Positions 1-9,291 of a stretch of 64,000 nucleotides of DNA are shown here, one piece after another. The DNA lies in the NCBI RefSeq assembly GCF_030268685.1, contig NZ_BSRQ01000018.1, forward strand, positions 124,001 to 188,000, given 5' to 3'. Made by a program: the position numbers and the translations under genes. The notes under the pieces were generated by a model that saw only the letters and a list, made by a program, of their open reading frames with translations, had not been told where the DNA came from and did not search any database. The DNA comes from Microtetraspora sp. NBRC 13810 (GTDB lineage: Bacteria; Actinomycetota; Actinomycetes; Streptosporangiales; Streptosporangiaceae). Position 1 is the stretch's first letter. Each line of letters begins with the position of its first letter.

Positions 1-170
1 CCAGCACCCCCACCTGGGGCCGGATGCTGCACGACCTGCAGACCCAGCTCACGATCAGGCCGCAGGTGCTGGTGTGGCCCGGCCTCGCGATCGTGGCCAC
101 CGTGCTCGGCTTCAACCTGCTCGGCGACGGGCTGCGCGACGCCGGCGACCCGAAGGCGAGGCGGACGTGA
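1..170 (+). CDS. ABC transporter permease, DppC/OppC-like (C-terminal end only)
   Basis: This is the last 55 codons of a gene that begins before the window, read in the frame starting at base 3 and ending with TGA at 168-170. The visible peptide ends in [20 protein letters not shown], the typical end of the inner-membrane permeases of dipeptide/oligopeptide (nickel/peptide family) importers, where a last membrane helix is followed by the conserved NLLGDGLRD element. The stop codon overlaps the GTG start of the next gene, an Opp/Dpp ATPase, so the two are clearly one operon. Which of the two permeases it is cannot be proven, but the [12 protein letters not shown] ending favours the DppC type. 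Confidence 0.85.
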   Translation, partial: STPTWGRMLHDLQTQLTIRPQVLVWPGLAIVATVLGFNLLGDGLRDAGDPKARRT

Positions 171-961
171 GACTGCTGGAGGTCGAGGACCTGACCGTGC
201 GGTTCGGCGACTCCACCGTGGTCGCCGGGGTGCGGCTCTCGCTCGGCGCGGGGGAGCGGCTCGGGCTGATCGGCGAGTCGGGATCGGGCAAGACGCTCAC
301 CGCGCTCGCCGTCGCCGGTCTGCTGCCCCCCGGCGCCGCCGTGACCGGCTCGGTCCGTTTCGAAGGCTCCGAACTCCTCGGCCGCCGGGAACGCGCGATC
401 GCCCCGCTGCGCGGCGCCGGGATCGGCTTCGTCTTCCAGGAGCCGCTGACCGCGCTGAACCCGCTCATGCGGATCGGCGCGCAGATCGGCGAGCCGCTGC
501 GCATCCATCGGGGCCTGTCCCGGCGGGCGGCGCGCGGCGCGGCGGCCGAACTGGCCGCCAGGGTCGGCCTCCCCGACCCGGAGCGGATCGTCCGCGCCTA
601 CCCGCACCAGCTCTCCGGCGGCCAGCGGCAGCGGGTCGGGATCGCCATCGCGATCGCCGCCCGCCCCGCGCTGATCGTCGCCGACGAGCCGACCACGGCG
701 CTGGACGTGACCGTGCAGGCCGAGATCCTCCGGCTGCTCACCGCCCTGGTCGAGGAGGAGGGCAGCGCCCTGCTGTTCATCAGCCACGACCTGGCCGTGG
801 TCGCCCAGGTCAGCCGCCGCCTCGCCGTCATGCGGGCCGGCCGGGTCGTCGAGGAGGGCCCCACCCTGGACGTCCTGCGCGACCCGCGCGAGCCGTACAC
901 CCGGCAGCTCGTCGCCGCGGCCAGAGCCACCAGTTGGAACCCCCAGGAGACCCCGTCGTGA
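167..961 (+). CDS. ABC transporter ATP-binding protein, OppD/DppD-like
   Basis: This 264-residue ATPase powers an oligopeptide-type importer at the cytoplasmic face of the membrane. It has Walker A GESGSGKT at residues 36-43, a Q-loop FQEP, the LSGGQRQR signature, Walker B LIVADEP followed by TTALD, and the H-loop ISHDL. Near its end is the [10 protein letters not shown] element, characteristic of the extra C-terminal region of Opp/Dpp ATPases. I chose GTG 167, which overlaps the stop of the permease as GTGA. An upstream in-frame ATG at 74 would add 31 arginine-rich residues that look like a shadow of the permease frame. Typical family members have about 320 residues, so this one is short at the C-terminus. 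Confidence 0.9.
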   Translation: MRLLEVEDLTVRFGDSTVVAGVRLSLGAGERLGLIGESGSGKTLTALAVAGLLPPGAAVTGSVRFEGSELLGRRERAIAPLRGAGIGFVFQEPLTALNPLMRIGAQIGEPLRIHRGLSRRAARGAAAELAARVGLPDPERIVRAYPHQLSGGQRQRVGIAIAIAARPALIVADEPTTALDVTVQAEILRLLTALVEEEGSALLFISHDLAVVAQVSRRLAVMRAGRVVEEGPTLDVLRDPREPYTRQLVAAARATSWNPQETPS

Positions 962-1011
962 ACCTGCTCACCGGACCACCCGCCGCACCGCCGCCCGGGA
1001 CGCGCACATGA
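958..1011 (+). CDS. possible 17-codon minicistron linking the two ATPase genes
   Basis: A GTG at 958 overlaps the stop of the upstream ATPase (GTGA) and opens a 17-codon frame. It ends with TGA at 1009-1011, which in turn overlaps the ATG of the next ATPase (ATGA). Both junctions have the geometry used for translational coupling. The peptide is [17 protein letters not shown], rich in proline and containing PPP, a motif known to slow ribosomes. It resembles no family. It could be a pure coupling device, a relic of a lost ATPase tail, or chance in GC-rich DNA. Confidence 0.25.
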   Translation: MNLLTGPPAAPPPGTRT

Positions 1012-1856
1012 CCGCCGACACGACCGGGGACATGACCGCCGACATGGCCGCTGCCGGGCCGGACGTTCCGCTGCTGGAGGCGGTGGGGCTGCGGCGGGGG
1101 TATCCGCTGCCGCGTACCTCGCTGACCGGGCGGCGGGCCCGCAGGGAGGCGGTGCGGGACGTGAGCCTGCGCGTCGAGGAGGGCGCGGCGCTGGGCATCG
1201 TGGGCGAGTCGGGAGCCGGCAAGTCCACCCTGGTCCGGCTGCTGCTCGCGCTGGACCGGCCGGACGCGGGCACGGTCCGCTACCGGGGCAGAGAGGTGCG
1301 GCCGGGGCGGCCGTCGAGCCTGCGCTGGTTCCGGCGCGAGGCGCAGATCGTGCTCCAGGACCCGATGAGCTCGCTCGACCCGCGGATGACGGTCGCCCGC
1401 GCCGTCGCCGAGCCGCTGCGCGCCCTCGGCGTGGCCGGCGACCGGGCGGCCACCGCGGCCCGGGTGGCCGAGGTGCTGACCGCGGTCGGCCTGGAGCCGG
1501 AGATGGGCCGCCGCTACCCGCACGAGTTCTCCGGCGGGCAGCGGCAGCGGATCGCCATCGCCCGAGCCCTCGCCCCCAGGCCCCGGATCCTCGTCGGCGA
1601 CGAGCCGGTCAGCGCGCTGGACGTCTCGGTACGCGCCCAGGTGCTCGACCTGCTGGCCCGCCTCGCGGCGACGGAGGGACTCACGCTGATCGTCGTCTCG
1701 CACGACCTCGGCGTGGTCCGTCACCTGTGCGACCAGGTGCTGATCCTGCACGAGGGCGCCGTCGCCGAACACGGCCCCACCGCCAGGGTCCTCACCGACC
1801 CCGCCCACCCCTACACCCGCCGCCTCCTCGACGCCGTCCCCCGACTCCCCGTCTGA
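1008..1856 (+). CDS. ABC transporter ATP-binding protein, OppF/DppF-like
   Basis: This is a 282-residue ATPase, the second nucleotide-binding subunit of the peptide-type importer. It contains Walker A GESGAGKS, the Q-loop LQDPMSSLDPRMT typical of OppF/DppF, the signature FSGGQRQR, Walker B ILVGDEP followed by VSALD, and the H-loop VSHDL. Its end carries DPAHPYTRRLL, the conserved C-terminal oligopeptide/dipeptide element. ATG 1008 is the first start; a later in-frame ATG at 1032 is possible because the first 20 residues are not conserved. It closes the operon that enters the window from the left. The binding protein and the second permease must lie outside the window. Confidence 0.9.
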   Translation: MTADTTGDMTADMAAAGPDVPLLEAVGLRRGYPLPRTSLTGRRARREAVRDVSLRVEEGAALGIVGESGAGKSTLVRLLLALDRPDAGTVRYRGREVRPGRPSSLRWFRREAQIVLQDPMSSLDPRMTVARAVAEPLRALGVAGDRAATAARVAEVLTAVGLEPEMGRRYPHEFSGGQRQRIAIARALAPRPRILVGDEPVSALDVSVRAQVLDLLARLAATEGLTLIVVSHDLGVVRHLCDQVLILHEGAVAEHGPTARVLTDPAHPYTRRLLDAVPRLPV

Positions 1857-1919
1857 CTGCGGGACGGAAAACCCAGTAAGTTGATCACTTTGGGGGATCG
1901 CGGTCTGAGGAGAAGGTTC

Positions 1920-2384
1920 GTGAAGAGAGTTCAAGGCATCGGGTTCGCACTCGTGGCGCTGGCGCTGGTGAGCGGCTGCGGCGGTGGCGGCGAGACGGCC
2001 GGCGCCGCCGTACCGGAGGCTCCGGCGACGACCGCGGCGCCGCCCGAGCCGTCCGCTACCTCCGAGGCGGTGTCCCCCGGGGCGGCGGACCCCGGTGACG
2101 CCGGTCCGGACGTCACGGGCACCTGGCGGACGATCGCCGAGACCGACCTGGAGACGCTGACCATCACCGGCGACAAGGTCACCACCACCGGCAAGCTCAC
2201 CTGCACCGGAGAGCTGGCCCGCCAGGACGCCAAGCGGGTCATCACGCTCCGCTGCCCCGGCGGGGAGGAGTCCCGGAGCACCGGCCAGGTCAAGGTGAAG
2301 GCGGACGGCACCGCGCTGGCCGTCGAATGGGACTCCTCCACCCCGTGGGGCGGCCGGATCGACAGCTACCGCAAGGCCGGATAG
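1920..2384 (+). CDS. small secreted lipoprotein of unknown function
   Basis: This 154-residue protein has a lipoprotein signal: KR near the start, a hydrophobic stretch, then lipobox VSGC with the lipidated cysteine at residue 20. A Gly/Ala/Pro/Thr-rich linker of roughly 45 residues follows. The folded part begins at GTWRTIAETDLETLTI and has alternating hydrophobic strands with two further cysteines (TCTGE and LRCPGG), possibly a disulphide. It looks like a small beta-sheet domain that binds or shields something outside the cell, but no family was recognised. GTG 1920 was chosen because a GAGGAGAAGG ribosome site lies just upstream; the longer reading from 1881 gives no signal peptide at the N-terminus. 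Confidence 0.7.
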   Translation: MKRVQGIGFALVALALVSGCGGGGETAGAAVPEAPATTAAPPEPSATSEAVSPGAADPGDAGPDVTGTWRTIAETDLETLTITGDKVTTTGKLTCTGELARQDAKRVITLRCPGGEESRSTGQVKVKADGTALAVEWDSSTPWGGRIDSYRKAG

Positions 2385-2405
2385 GGCGCCACCCCGGCGG
2401 TCACG

Positions 2406-4599
<2,194 letters not shown>

Positions 4600-4603
<4 letters not shown>

Positions 4604-5259
4604 TCGAGAAGATCCTGCCGCCCTGGGTCGCCGTCGCCGAGGCGTTCGGCGACCCGCCCGAGGCCGTGCTGCTCCCCGAGGAGGAGGCGCACGTCGCCCG
4701 CGCGGTGGACAAGCGGCGCAGGGAGTTCACCACCGGCAGGTACTGCGCCCGGCAGGCGCTCGCCCGGCTCGGCCTGCCCCCGGTGGCGATCCCGCGCGGC
4801 GAGCGGGGCGCCCCCGTCTGGCCGGACGGCGTCGCCGGCGCCATCACGCACTGCGCCGGATACCGGGCCGCCGCGCTGTCGGTGGACGCCCTGACCGTCG
4901 GCATCGACGCCGAGCCGCACGACGCGCTCCCTGACGGCGTCCTGGACACGGTCTCCCTGCCGGCCGAACGCGAGGCGCTGGGCCGTCTCGGCGCCGGCGT
5001 CCACGGGGACCGGCTGCTCTTCACCGCCAAGGAGGCGGTCTACAAGGCGTGGTTCCCGCTCGCCCGCCGCTGGCTCGGCTTCGAGGACGCGGAGATCACC
5101 CTCGAACCCGGCGGCGGGTTCCGCGCCCGGCTCCTGGTGCCGGGCCCCCGGCTCGGCGGACGCGAGCTGACCGGGTTCTCCGGCCGGTGGCTGGTCGCCG
5201 GCGGCCTGGTCGTCACGGCCATCGCGGTACCCGCGGGCGAAACCCCCGCCCCGGAGTGA
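4600..5259 (+). CDS. pptT: 4'-phosphopantetheinyl transferase (Sfp/PptT type)
   Basis: This 219-residue enzyme transfers phosphopantetheine from CoA to acyl/peptidyl carrier proteins of fatty acid, polyketide or non-ribosomal peptide synthesis. The magnesium motif GIDAEPH places Asp103 and Glu105, and the signature FTAKEAVYKAW has Glu145 and Lys149. An upstream RREFTTGRYCARQAL element and GAITHC are also typical of EntD/PptT-like members. GTG 4600 overlaps the phosphoesterase stop, so the pair is translationally coupled. The length is usual for the family. No synthase genes are in this window, so it probably serves pathways elsewhere in the genome. Confidence 0.9.
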
Positions 5260-5660
5260 CCCAACGCCCCCCGCCCGCCCGTTCCGCGCCCGCCCGTTCC
5301 GCGCCGTCACCCGGCAGCCTTCCGCCGCCCGGTCGTTCCGCGCCGCCTTCGGCCGCCCGCCCGTTCCGCGCCGCCGGTCGGCCGGCGCCCGGCAGCGTCC
5401 CCCGCCGGTCCGGTACGGCCGGCGGTCGTCTGACGTCGCAGGCCCGCCCCCGCGACGCCCGCCGTGCGCGTTCACCCCCGCCTCGAACGCCCCGGCACCT
5501 GGCCACATGCCCGGCGTCGCTCCTGGGCCACCTCCCGCGATGGCAAACAGCGGGTGAACCACCTGCCTCCGGCCGCGCCGGAGGCGTGCGGCACAATGCT
5601 CGGGCCGTGTCAGAAGGAGGCCGCCGGTCGCGCGGGCTCCGCCGCAGAGAGGATCCGACC
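5260..5660 (+). other. 400-bp intergenic region with GTTCCGCGC repeats
   Basis: There is no credible gene here. The first 120 bp hold four copies of a motif close to CGCCCGTTCCGCGCC (near 5276, 5291, 5332 and 5361), some in direct tandem. A short GC hairpin with arms CCTCCGGC/GCCGGAGG lies at 5566-5584. The last 80 bp probably carry the promoter and leader of the LLM oxidoreductase gene; a CACAAT element near 5592 is a weak -10 candidate. Confidence 0.5.
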
Positions 5661-6536
5661 GTGCCGGCACTGTCCGCCCTGGTCCTGCCCGACCGTGCGC
5701 CGATCTCCCGGTTCGTCGCCGACGTACGGCAGGCCGAGGCCGCCGGGGCGCGCACCGTGTGGACCTACGACCACCTGACCTGGCCGCGCCTCGCGGACCG
5801 GCCCTGGCACGCCGCCGTGCCGCTGCTGGCCGCCGCCGCGGTGTCCACCTCCCGGGTGCGGCTGGGCACCCAGGTGGCCACGCCCAACTACCGGCACCCG
5901 GTCACCTTCGCCAAGGAGATCATGACGCTGGACCACCTGACCGGCGGCCGGCTGGACATCGGCGTCGGCGCGGGCGCGGAGGGACCGGACTCCGCGGTGC
6001 TCGGCGGCCCCGAGTACGGCATCCCGGAGCGCGCGGCGCGGTTCGCCGAGTGGCTGTCCCTGCTCGACCACCTGCTCACCCACGACGTGAGCACCGTGCG
6101 CGGCCCGCGGTTCAGCGCCGTCGAGGCGCGGCAGATCCCCGGCTGCGTGCAACGGCCCCGCGTGCCGCTGACCGTGGCCGCGGCCGGACCGGGGGCGTTG
6201 CGGCTGGCGGCCGGGTACGGCCAGGCGTGGGTCACCTACGGCCCCTACCGGCGGCGGACCGACCCGGACGACTGGTTCAAGGCGCTCGGCGAGCAGAGCG
6301 AGGCGCTGACCGAGGCGCTGGCGGCGCGCGGCCGGCCGGCCTCGGCGCTGCGCCGGATCGCGCAGATCTCCCTCGACGTGCGCTGGCCCTTCGAGAGCCG
6401 GGAACGGTACGCGGACACCCTGGGCCGCCTGGCCGGGCTGGGGTTCGACGAGATCACCGTGCACTGGCCGCGCCCGGACGACGGCGCCGGCCTGCCGTCG
6501 GCCGCCCTCGACTTCGTCGCCGCCGCGCACGCCTGA
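5661..6536 (+). CDS. LLM class (luciferase-like) flavin-dependent oxidoreductase
   Basis: This 291-residue protein has the bacterial luciferase TIM-barrel pattern. Visible features are an N-terminal VLPDRAP strand, TYDHLTWPRLADRPWHA, then VRLGTQVATPNYRHPVTFAKEIMTLD (shown here in parts), the strongly conserved GGRLDIGVGAG, and PLTVAAAGPGALRLA near the phosphate-binding region. Such enzymes use FMN or F420; F420 use is common in actinomycetes but cannot be decided here. GTG 5661 was chosen for its GAGAGGA ribosome site. An in-frame GTG 54 bp upstream would add an arginine-rich, unconserved tail. The gene stands alone and its 3' end runs into a 3 x 21 bp tandem repeat containing the stop codon. 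Confidence 0.8.
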   Translation: MPALSALVLPDRAPISRFVADVRQAEAAGARTVWTYDHLTWPRLADRPWHAAVPLLAAAAVSTSRVRLGTQVATPNYRHPVTFAKEIMTLDHLTGGRLDIGVGAGAEGPDSAVLGGPEYGIPERAARFAEWLSLLDHLLTHDVSTVRGPRFSAVEARQIPGCVQRPRVPLTVAAAGPGALRLAAGYGQAWVTYGPYRRRTDPDDWFKALGEQSEALTEALAARGRPASALRRIAQISLDVRWPFESRERYADTLGRLAGLGFDEITVHWPRPDDGAGLPSAALDFVAAAHA

Positions 6537-6587
6537 CCGCGTTCCGCGCACGCCTGACCGCGTTCCGCGCACGCCTGACCGCGTTCC
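6525..6587 (+). repeat. 3 x 21-bp tandem repeat over the stop codon of the LLM gene
   Basis: Three perfect copies of a 21-bp unit beginning GCGCACGCCTGACCGCG lie at 6525-6545, 6546-6566 and 6567-6587. The first copy includes the last codons and the TGA stop of the oxidoreductase. Because 21 is a multiple of three, the stop codon recurs in the same frame in every unit. The unit shares the GTTCCGCGC core with the repeats upstream of the same gene. Confidence 0.95.
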
Positions 6588-6708
6588 GCCCTCCGGCCGA
6601 CGGGCGTTCCGGCGGCCGGTGGCACAGCGGGGAAACACGTTCGGGCCGCAACGGAAACGGGCGGGCGGTGAGCCGCCCGCCCGTCACCGAGCGCGATTCG
6701 TGCGGGGG

Positions 6709-7266
6709 TCAGCCCGGGAAGTCGCCGGGGTTGATCCTGGTGGTGCGTGCGTTGCCGTTCTTCACCGGGTTGAGGGTGAGGGTCCAGATGGTCGAGCTGG
6801 TGGAGGTGGTGCGGAACGCCAGCGACCGGTCGAAACGCTGGTACGTGGCGCTCCTGGCGAACCGCTTCTTGGAGGTGCTGAAACGGTAGCCGCTGGTGAA
6901 GTAGACGCGGTACGTGCCGTCACGCACCTCCTTGTACGAGGCCGTGGAGTTCGCCCGGACGTAGAGGCTGACCGCCTTCGTCTTGCCGCGGACGAGGGTG
7001 ATCATGGCGTCGTACTTGGTGCCGTTCTTCACCTTGAGGGTGCCCTGGCCGCCGCTGATGCGGTCGTAGAGGACCTTGCCGTTGGAGGGACGGGCCGCCG
7101 CGACCGACGCCGGTGCGGCCGCCGTGGCGACGCTCTGGCCCACCGTGGCGGCTCCCGTGCGCACCGCGGTGGAACCCGAGGTCGCCGCGGCGGCCGGAAC
7201 GGCGGCAGCGGTCAGGACGACGGCTGTGAGAAGCGCGCCCGCAAAGGGACGACTTAAACGGATCAT
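6709..7266 (-). CDS. secreted protein of unknown function
   Basis: This 185-residue protein has an N-terminal signal peptide (RLSRPF followed by a long Ala/Val/Leu stretch, with likely cleavage after AAAA near residue 28). A short Ala/Thr/Ser linker follows, then a basic domain of about 120 residues with many Lys, Arg, Tyr and Phe. The mature part contains GTLKVKNGTKYDAMITL and TYRVYFTSGYRF, which read as beta strands of a small extracellular sheet. It is probably exported and may bind surfaces or polymers. The family was not recognised. No obvious ribosome site precedes ATG 7266, so it may be expressed from a short or leaderless transcript. Confidence 0.65.
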   Translation of the reverse strand: MIRLSRPFAGALLTAVVLTAAAVPAAAATSGSTAVRTGAATVGQSVATAAAPASVAAARPSNGKVLYDRISGGQGTLKVKNGTKYDAMITLVRGKTKAVSLYVRANSTASYKEVRDGTYRVYFTSGYRFSTSKKRFARSATYQRFDRSLAFRTTSTSSTIWTLTLNPVKNGNARTTRINPGDFPG

Positions 7267-7335
7267 GCGGGTAAATATGTCGAGTTACCGCTGAGTCGTC
7301 AACGCGATACTCACTGATGCAACCGTCCCGGCATC

Positions 7336-8322
7336 TCAGCCGCGTCCGAGCAGGGAGTCGATCTCGGCCAGCTGGGCGGGGGTCAGCGGGCCGTGCGCCA
7401 GCGCGCCGGCGTTCTCCTCGGCCTGCGCGACCGTGCGGATGCCGGGGATCGGGATCGTGCGCCCGCTGCGCGCCAGCAGCCAGCCGAGCGCGCCCTGGGC
7501 GACGGTGCGCCCGCCGGAGGTGAGGATCTCCCTGACGGCGTCGAGCTGCGCCAGGAGCGCCACCGAGGGACGCCCGTCGCGGAAGTACCTCATCCACTCC
7601 GGGGTGTCCCCGCGCACGGTGTCGTGCGGCAGCCGTGACCCGGCGTCGTACTTCCCGGACAGCAGCCCCATGGCGAGCGGCCCCCGGTTCACGCTGGCCA
7701 GGCCGAGCTCCTCGCAGGCGGCCAGCATCGCCGGGGTGTCGTCCAGCACGTTGATCTGGTGCTGCACGGCGGCGCAGTGCGGCCCCTTGGCGAAGGCGGC
7801 GGCCCGCTCCGGGTCGTCGGTGCTCCAGCCGTACGCCCGGATCAGCCCCTCGGCGACGAGGTCCTCCAGGGTGGCGAGCATCTCCTCCACCCGCTCGAAG
7901 GGGACGTCGCCGGGGTGCAGCTGGTAGAGGTCGATGCGGTCGGTGCCGAGCCGGTCCAGCGAGGCGCGGCAGGCCGCGCGGATGTAGCCGGGGGAGACGT
8001 CTACGCCGGTCAGGGCGCGGGCGTCCGGGTCGAAGGTGTTGCCGAACTTGGTGGCGATCGTGACCGCGTCCCGGCGGCCGGCCAGGGCCCGGTTGAGGAC
8101 CCGCTCGCTGTGGCCGGTGCCGTAGACGTCGGCGGTGTCGAAGAAGGTGACGCCGAGGTCGAGGGCGCGGTGGATCGCCGCGACGGACGTGTCGTCGTCC
8201 ACCTCGCCCCAGCCGGCCGGCTTGCCGTTCGCGGTGAACGGGCCGCCGATCGCCCAGGCGCCGAACCCGATGGCGCCGACCTCGATGCCGCTGCCGCCCA
8301 GCGGCCGGAAGGGAATGCTCAT
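7336..8322 (-). CDS. aldo/keto reductase
   Basis: This 328-residue NADPH-dependent oxidoreductase has the AKR TIM-barrel signature. The catalytic tetrad is visible as FFDTADVYG (Asp and Tyr), ATKFG (Lys) and YQLHPGD (His). The C-terminal cofactor element GRTIPIPGIRTVAQAEENAGAL is also typical. It resembles the YajO/Tas-like group of bacterial reductases, which act on varied aldehydes and ketones; the substrate is unknown. ATG 8322 was chosen because GAGAGGG lies seven bases upstream and the protein then starts with the family's SIPFRPLGGSGIEV. A longer reading to 8367 would add 15 unconserved residues. No operon partner is evident. Confidence 0.88.
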   Translation of the reverse strand: MSIPFRPLGGSGIEVGAIGFGAWAIGGPFTANGKPAGWGEVDDDTSVAAIHRALDLGVTFFDTADVYGTGHSERVLNRALAGRRDAVTIATKFGNTFDPDARALTGVDVSPGYIRAACRASLDRLGTDRIDLYQLHPGDVPFERVEEMLATLEDLVAEGLIRAYGWSTDDPERAAAFAKGPHCAAVQHQINVLDDTPAMLAACEELGLASVNRGPLAMGLLSGKYDAGSRLPHDTVRGDTPEWMRYFRDGRPSVALLAQLDAVREILTSGGRTVAQGALGWLLARSGRTIPIPGIRTVAQAEENAGALAHGPLTPAQLAEIDSLLGRG

Positions 8323-8409
8323 GGTCTGCCCTCTCGCGGAGCGTTGCCGTCGAACGCTCTCGGCCAAGACGGTGCCAGCTGGACCGGACTCCAGGTCAAG
8401 CCCGGCCGC

Positions 8410-9039
8410 TCAGCGGTACATCCCCTCCGCGTACGACGGGCCGTAGTAGCGTTCCAGCTCCTCGATCGACTCCTGCTGCCGTTCCAGGGCCTGCGCGATG
8501 CGCGCCCGCGACGGCAGCGCGTCGGGCCGCCAGCTTTCCGGCTGCCACAGCTCGGAGCGCAGGAACGCCTTGGCGCAGTGGTGGAAGATCTGCTCGATCT
8601 CCACCACGATCGCGAGCTGCGGCCGGTGCCCCTTGACCACCATCCGGTCGAAGAACGGGGCGTCGCGCACCAGGCGGGCCCTGCCGTTGACGCGCAGCGT
8701 GTCGCCCCGGCCGGGCACGAAGTAGATCAGGCCGACGTGCGGGTTGCGCAGGATGTTGTGGAACCCGTCGGCCCTGCGGTTGCCGGGCCGTTCGGGGATC
8801 GCGATCGTCGTGTCGTCCAGGACCAGGGTGAAGCCGGCCGGGTCGCCCTTGGGCGAGACGTCGCAGCGCCCGTCGGCGTCCGACGTCGCCACGAGGCAGA
8901 ACGGCGAGGCGGCCAGCCAGGCCCGGTCCAGCGCGTGCAGCGTCGTGCGTTCCTTGTCGATCGCGCCCGGTTTGGGTTCCCCGAGCAACTCCCTCAGCTC
9001 CTCCGCGGAACCGATCGACCGCCACCCCTGCGTCTCCAT
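8410..9039 (-). CDS. pyridoxamine 5'-phosphate oxidase-like FMN protein (DR2398/MSMEG_1061 type)
   Basis: This 209-residue protein has a PPOX split-barrel with the marks of the subfamily of putative FMN flavoproteins described for DR2398/MSMEG_1061. It shows FCLVATSDADGRCDVSPKGD near residue 50, FTLVLDDTTIAIPERPGNRRADG in the flavin region (read in parts), NPHVGLIYFVPG and a C-terminal ELERYYGPSYAEGMYR-like tail. Members are probably flavin- or F420-dependent reductases of small molecules rather than true PdxH. ATG 9039 has a GGGAGG sequence a few bases upstream. The gene is convergent with nothing and sits alone between the aldo/keto reductase and the divergently oriented GH115 gene. Confidence 0.8.
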   Translation of the reverse strand: METQGWRSIGSAEELRELLGEPKPGAIDKERTTLHALDRAWLAASPFCLVATSDADGRCDVSPKGDPAGFTLVLDDTTIAIPERPGNRRADGFHNILRNPHVGLIYFVPGRGDTLRVNGRARLVRDAPFFDRMVVKGHRPQLAIVVEIEQIFHHCAKAFLRSELWQPESWRPDALPSRARIAQALERQQESIEELERYYGPSYAEGMYR

Positions 9040-9222
9040 GGTCCTCCCTTGATCGAACCGGCCCCGGCAGTCTATTTTGTCCCACTTTCCGGAGGGCTGG
9101 CGGGCTCCACGGGCCGGTCGCGCTGAAAGTTTCTGGGAGCGCCGGGGGACGGAGGTCTTCGGGCACGGCGCTGTTGACCGGCCATGCCGTGCTGGCTACC
9201 ATCCGGTTGATTTATCCGGCTC

Positions 9223-9255
9223 CGAAACATTTCAAGTTGACAACGAAATATTTCG
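9223..9255 (+). promoter_or_regulatory. two xylan-regulator-type operators around a TTGACA box
   Basis: Upstream of the GH115 gene lie GAAACATTTC (9224-9233) and the perfect 12-bp palindrome CGAAATATTTCG (9244-9255). Their centres are 21 bp apart, two helical turns, so a dimeric repressor could bind both on one face. A perfect -35 box TTGACA (9237-9242) lies between them; no good -10 is seen. Inverted repeats with CGAAA/TTTCG arms are known upstream of Streptomyces xylanase and xyloside genes, where they mediate repression. Here they precede a xylan alpha-glucuronidase, which supports the same regulon. Confidence 0.7.
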
Positions 9256-9291
9256 AGAGCTCTCCCCAGCCCCCGTAACGGAGATCGCGAA

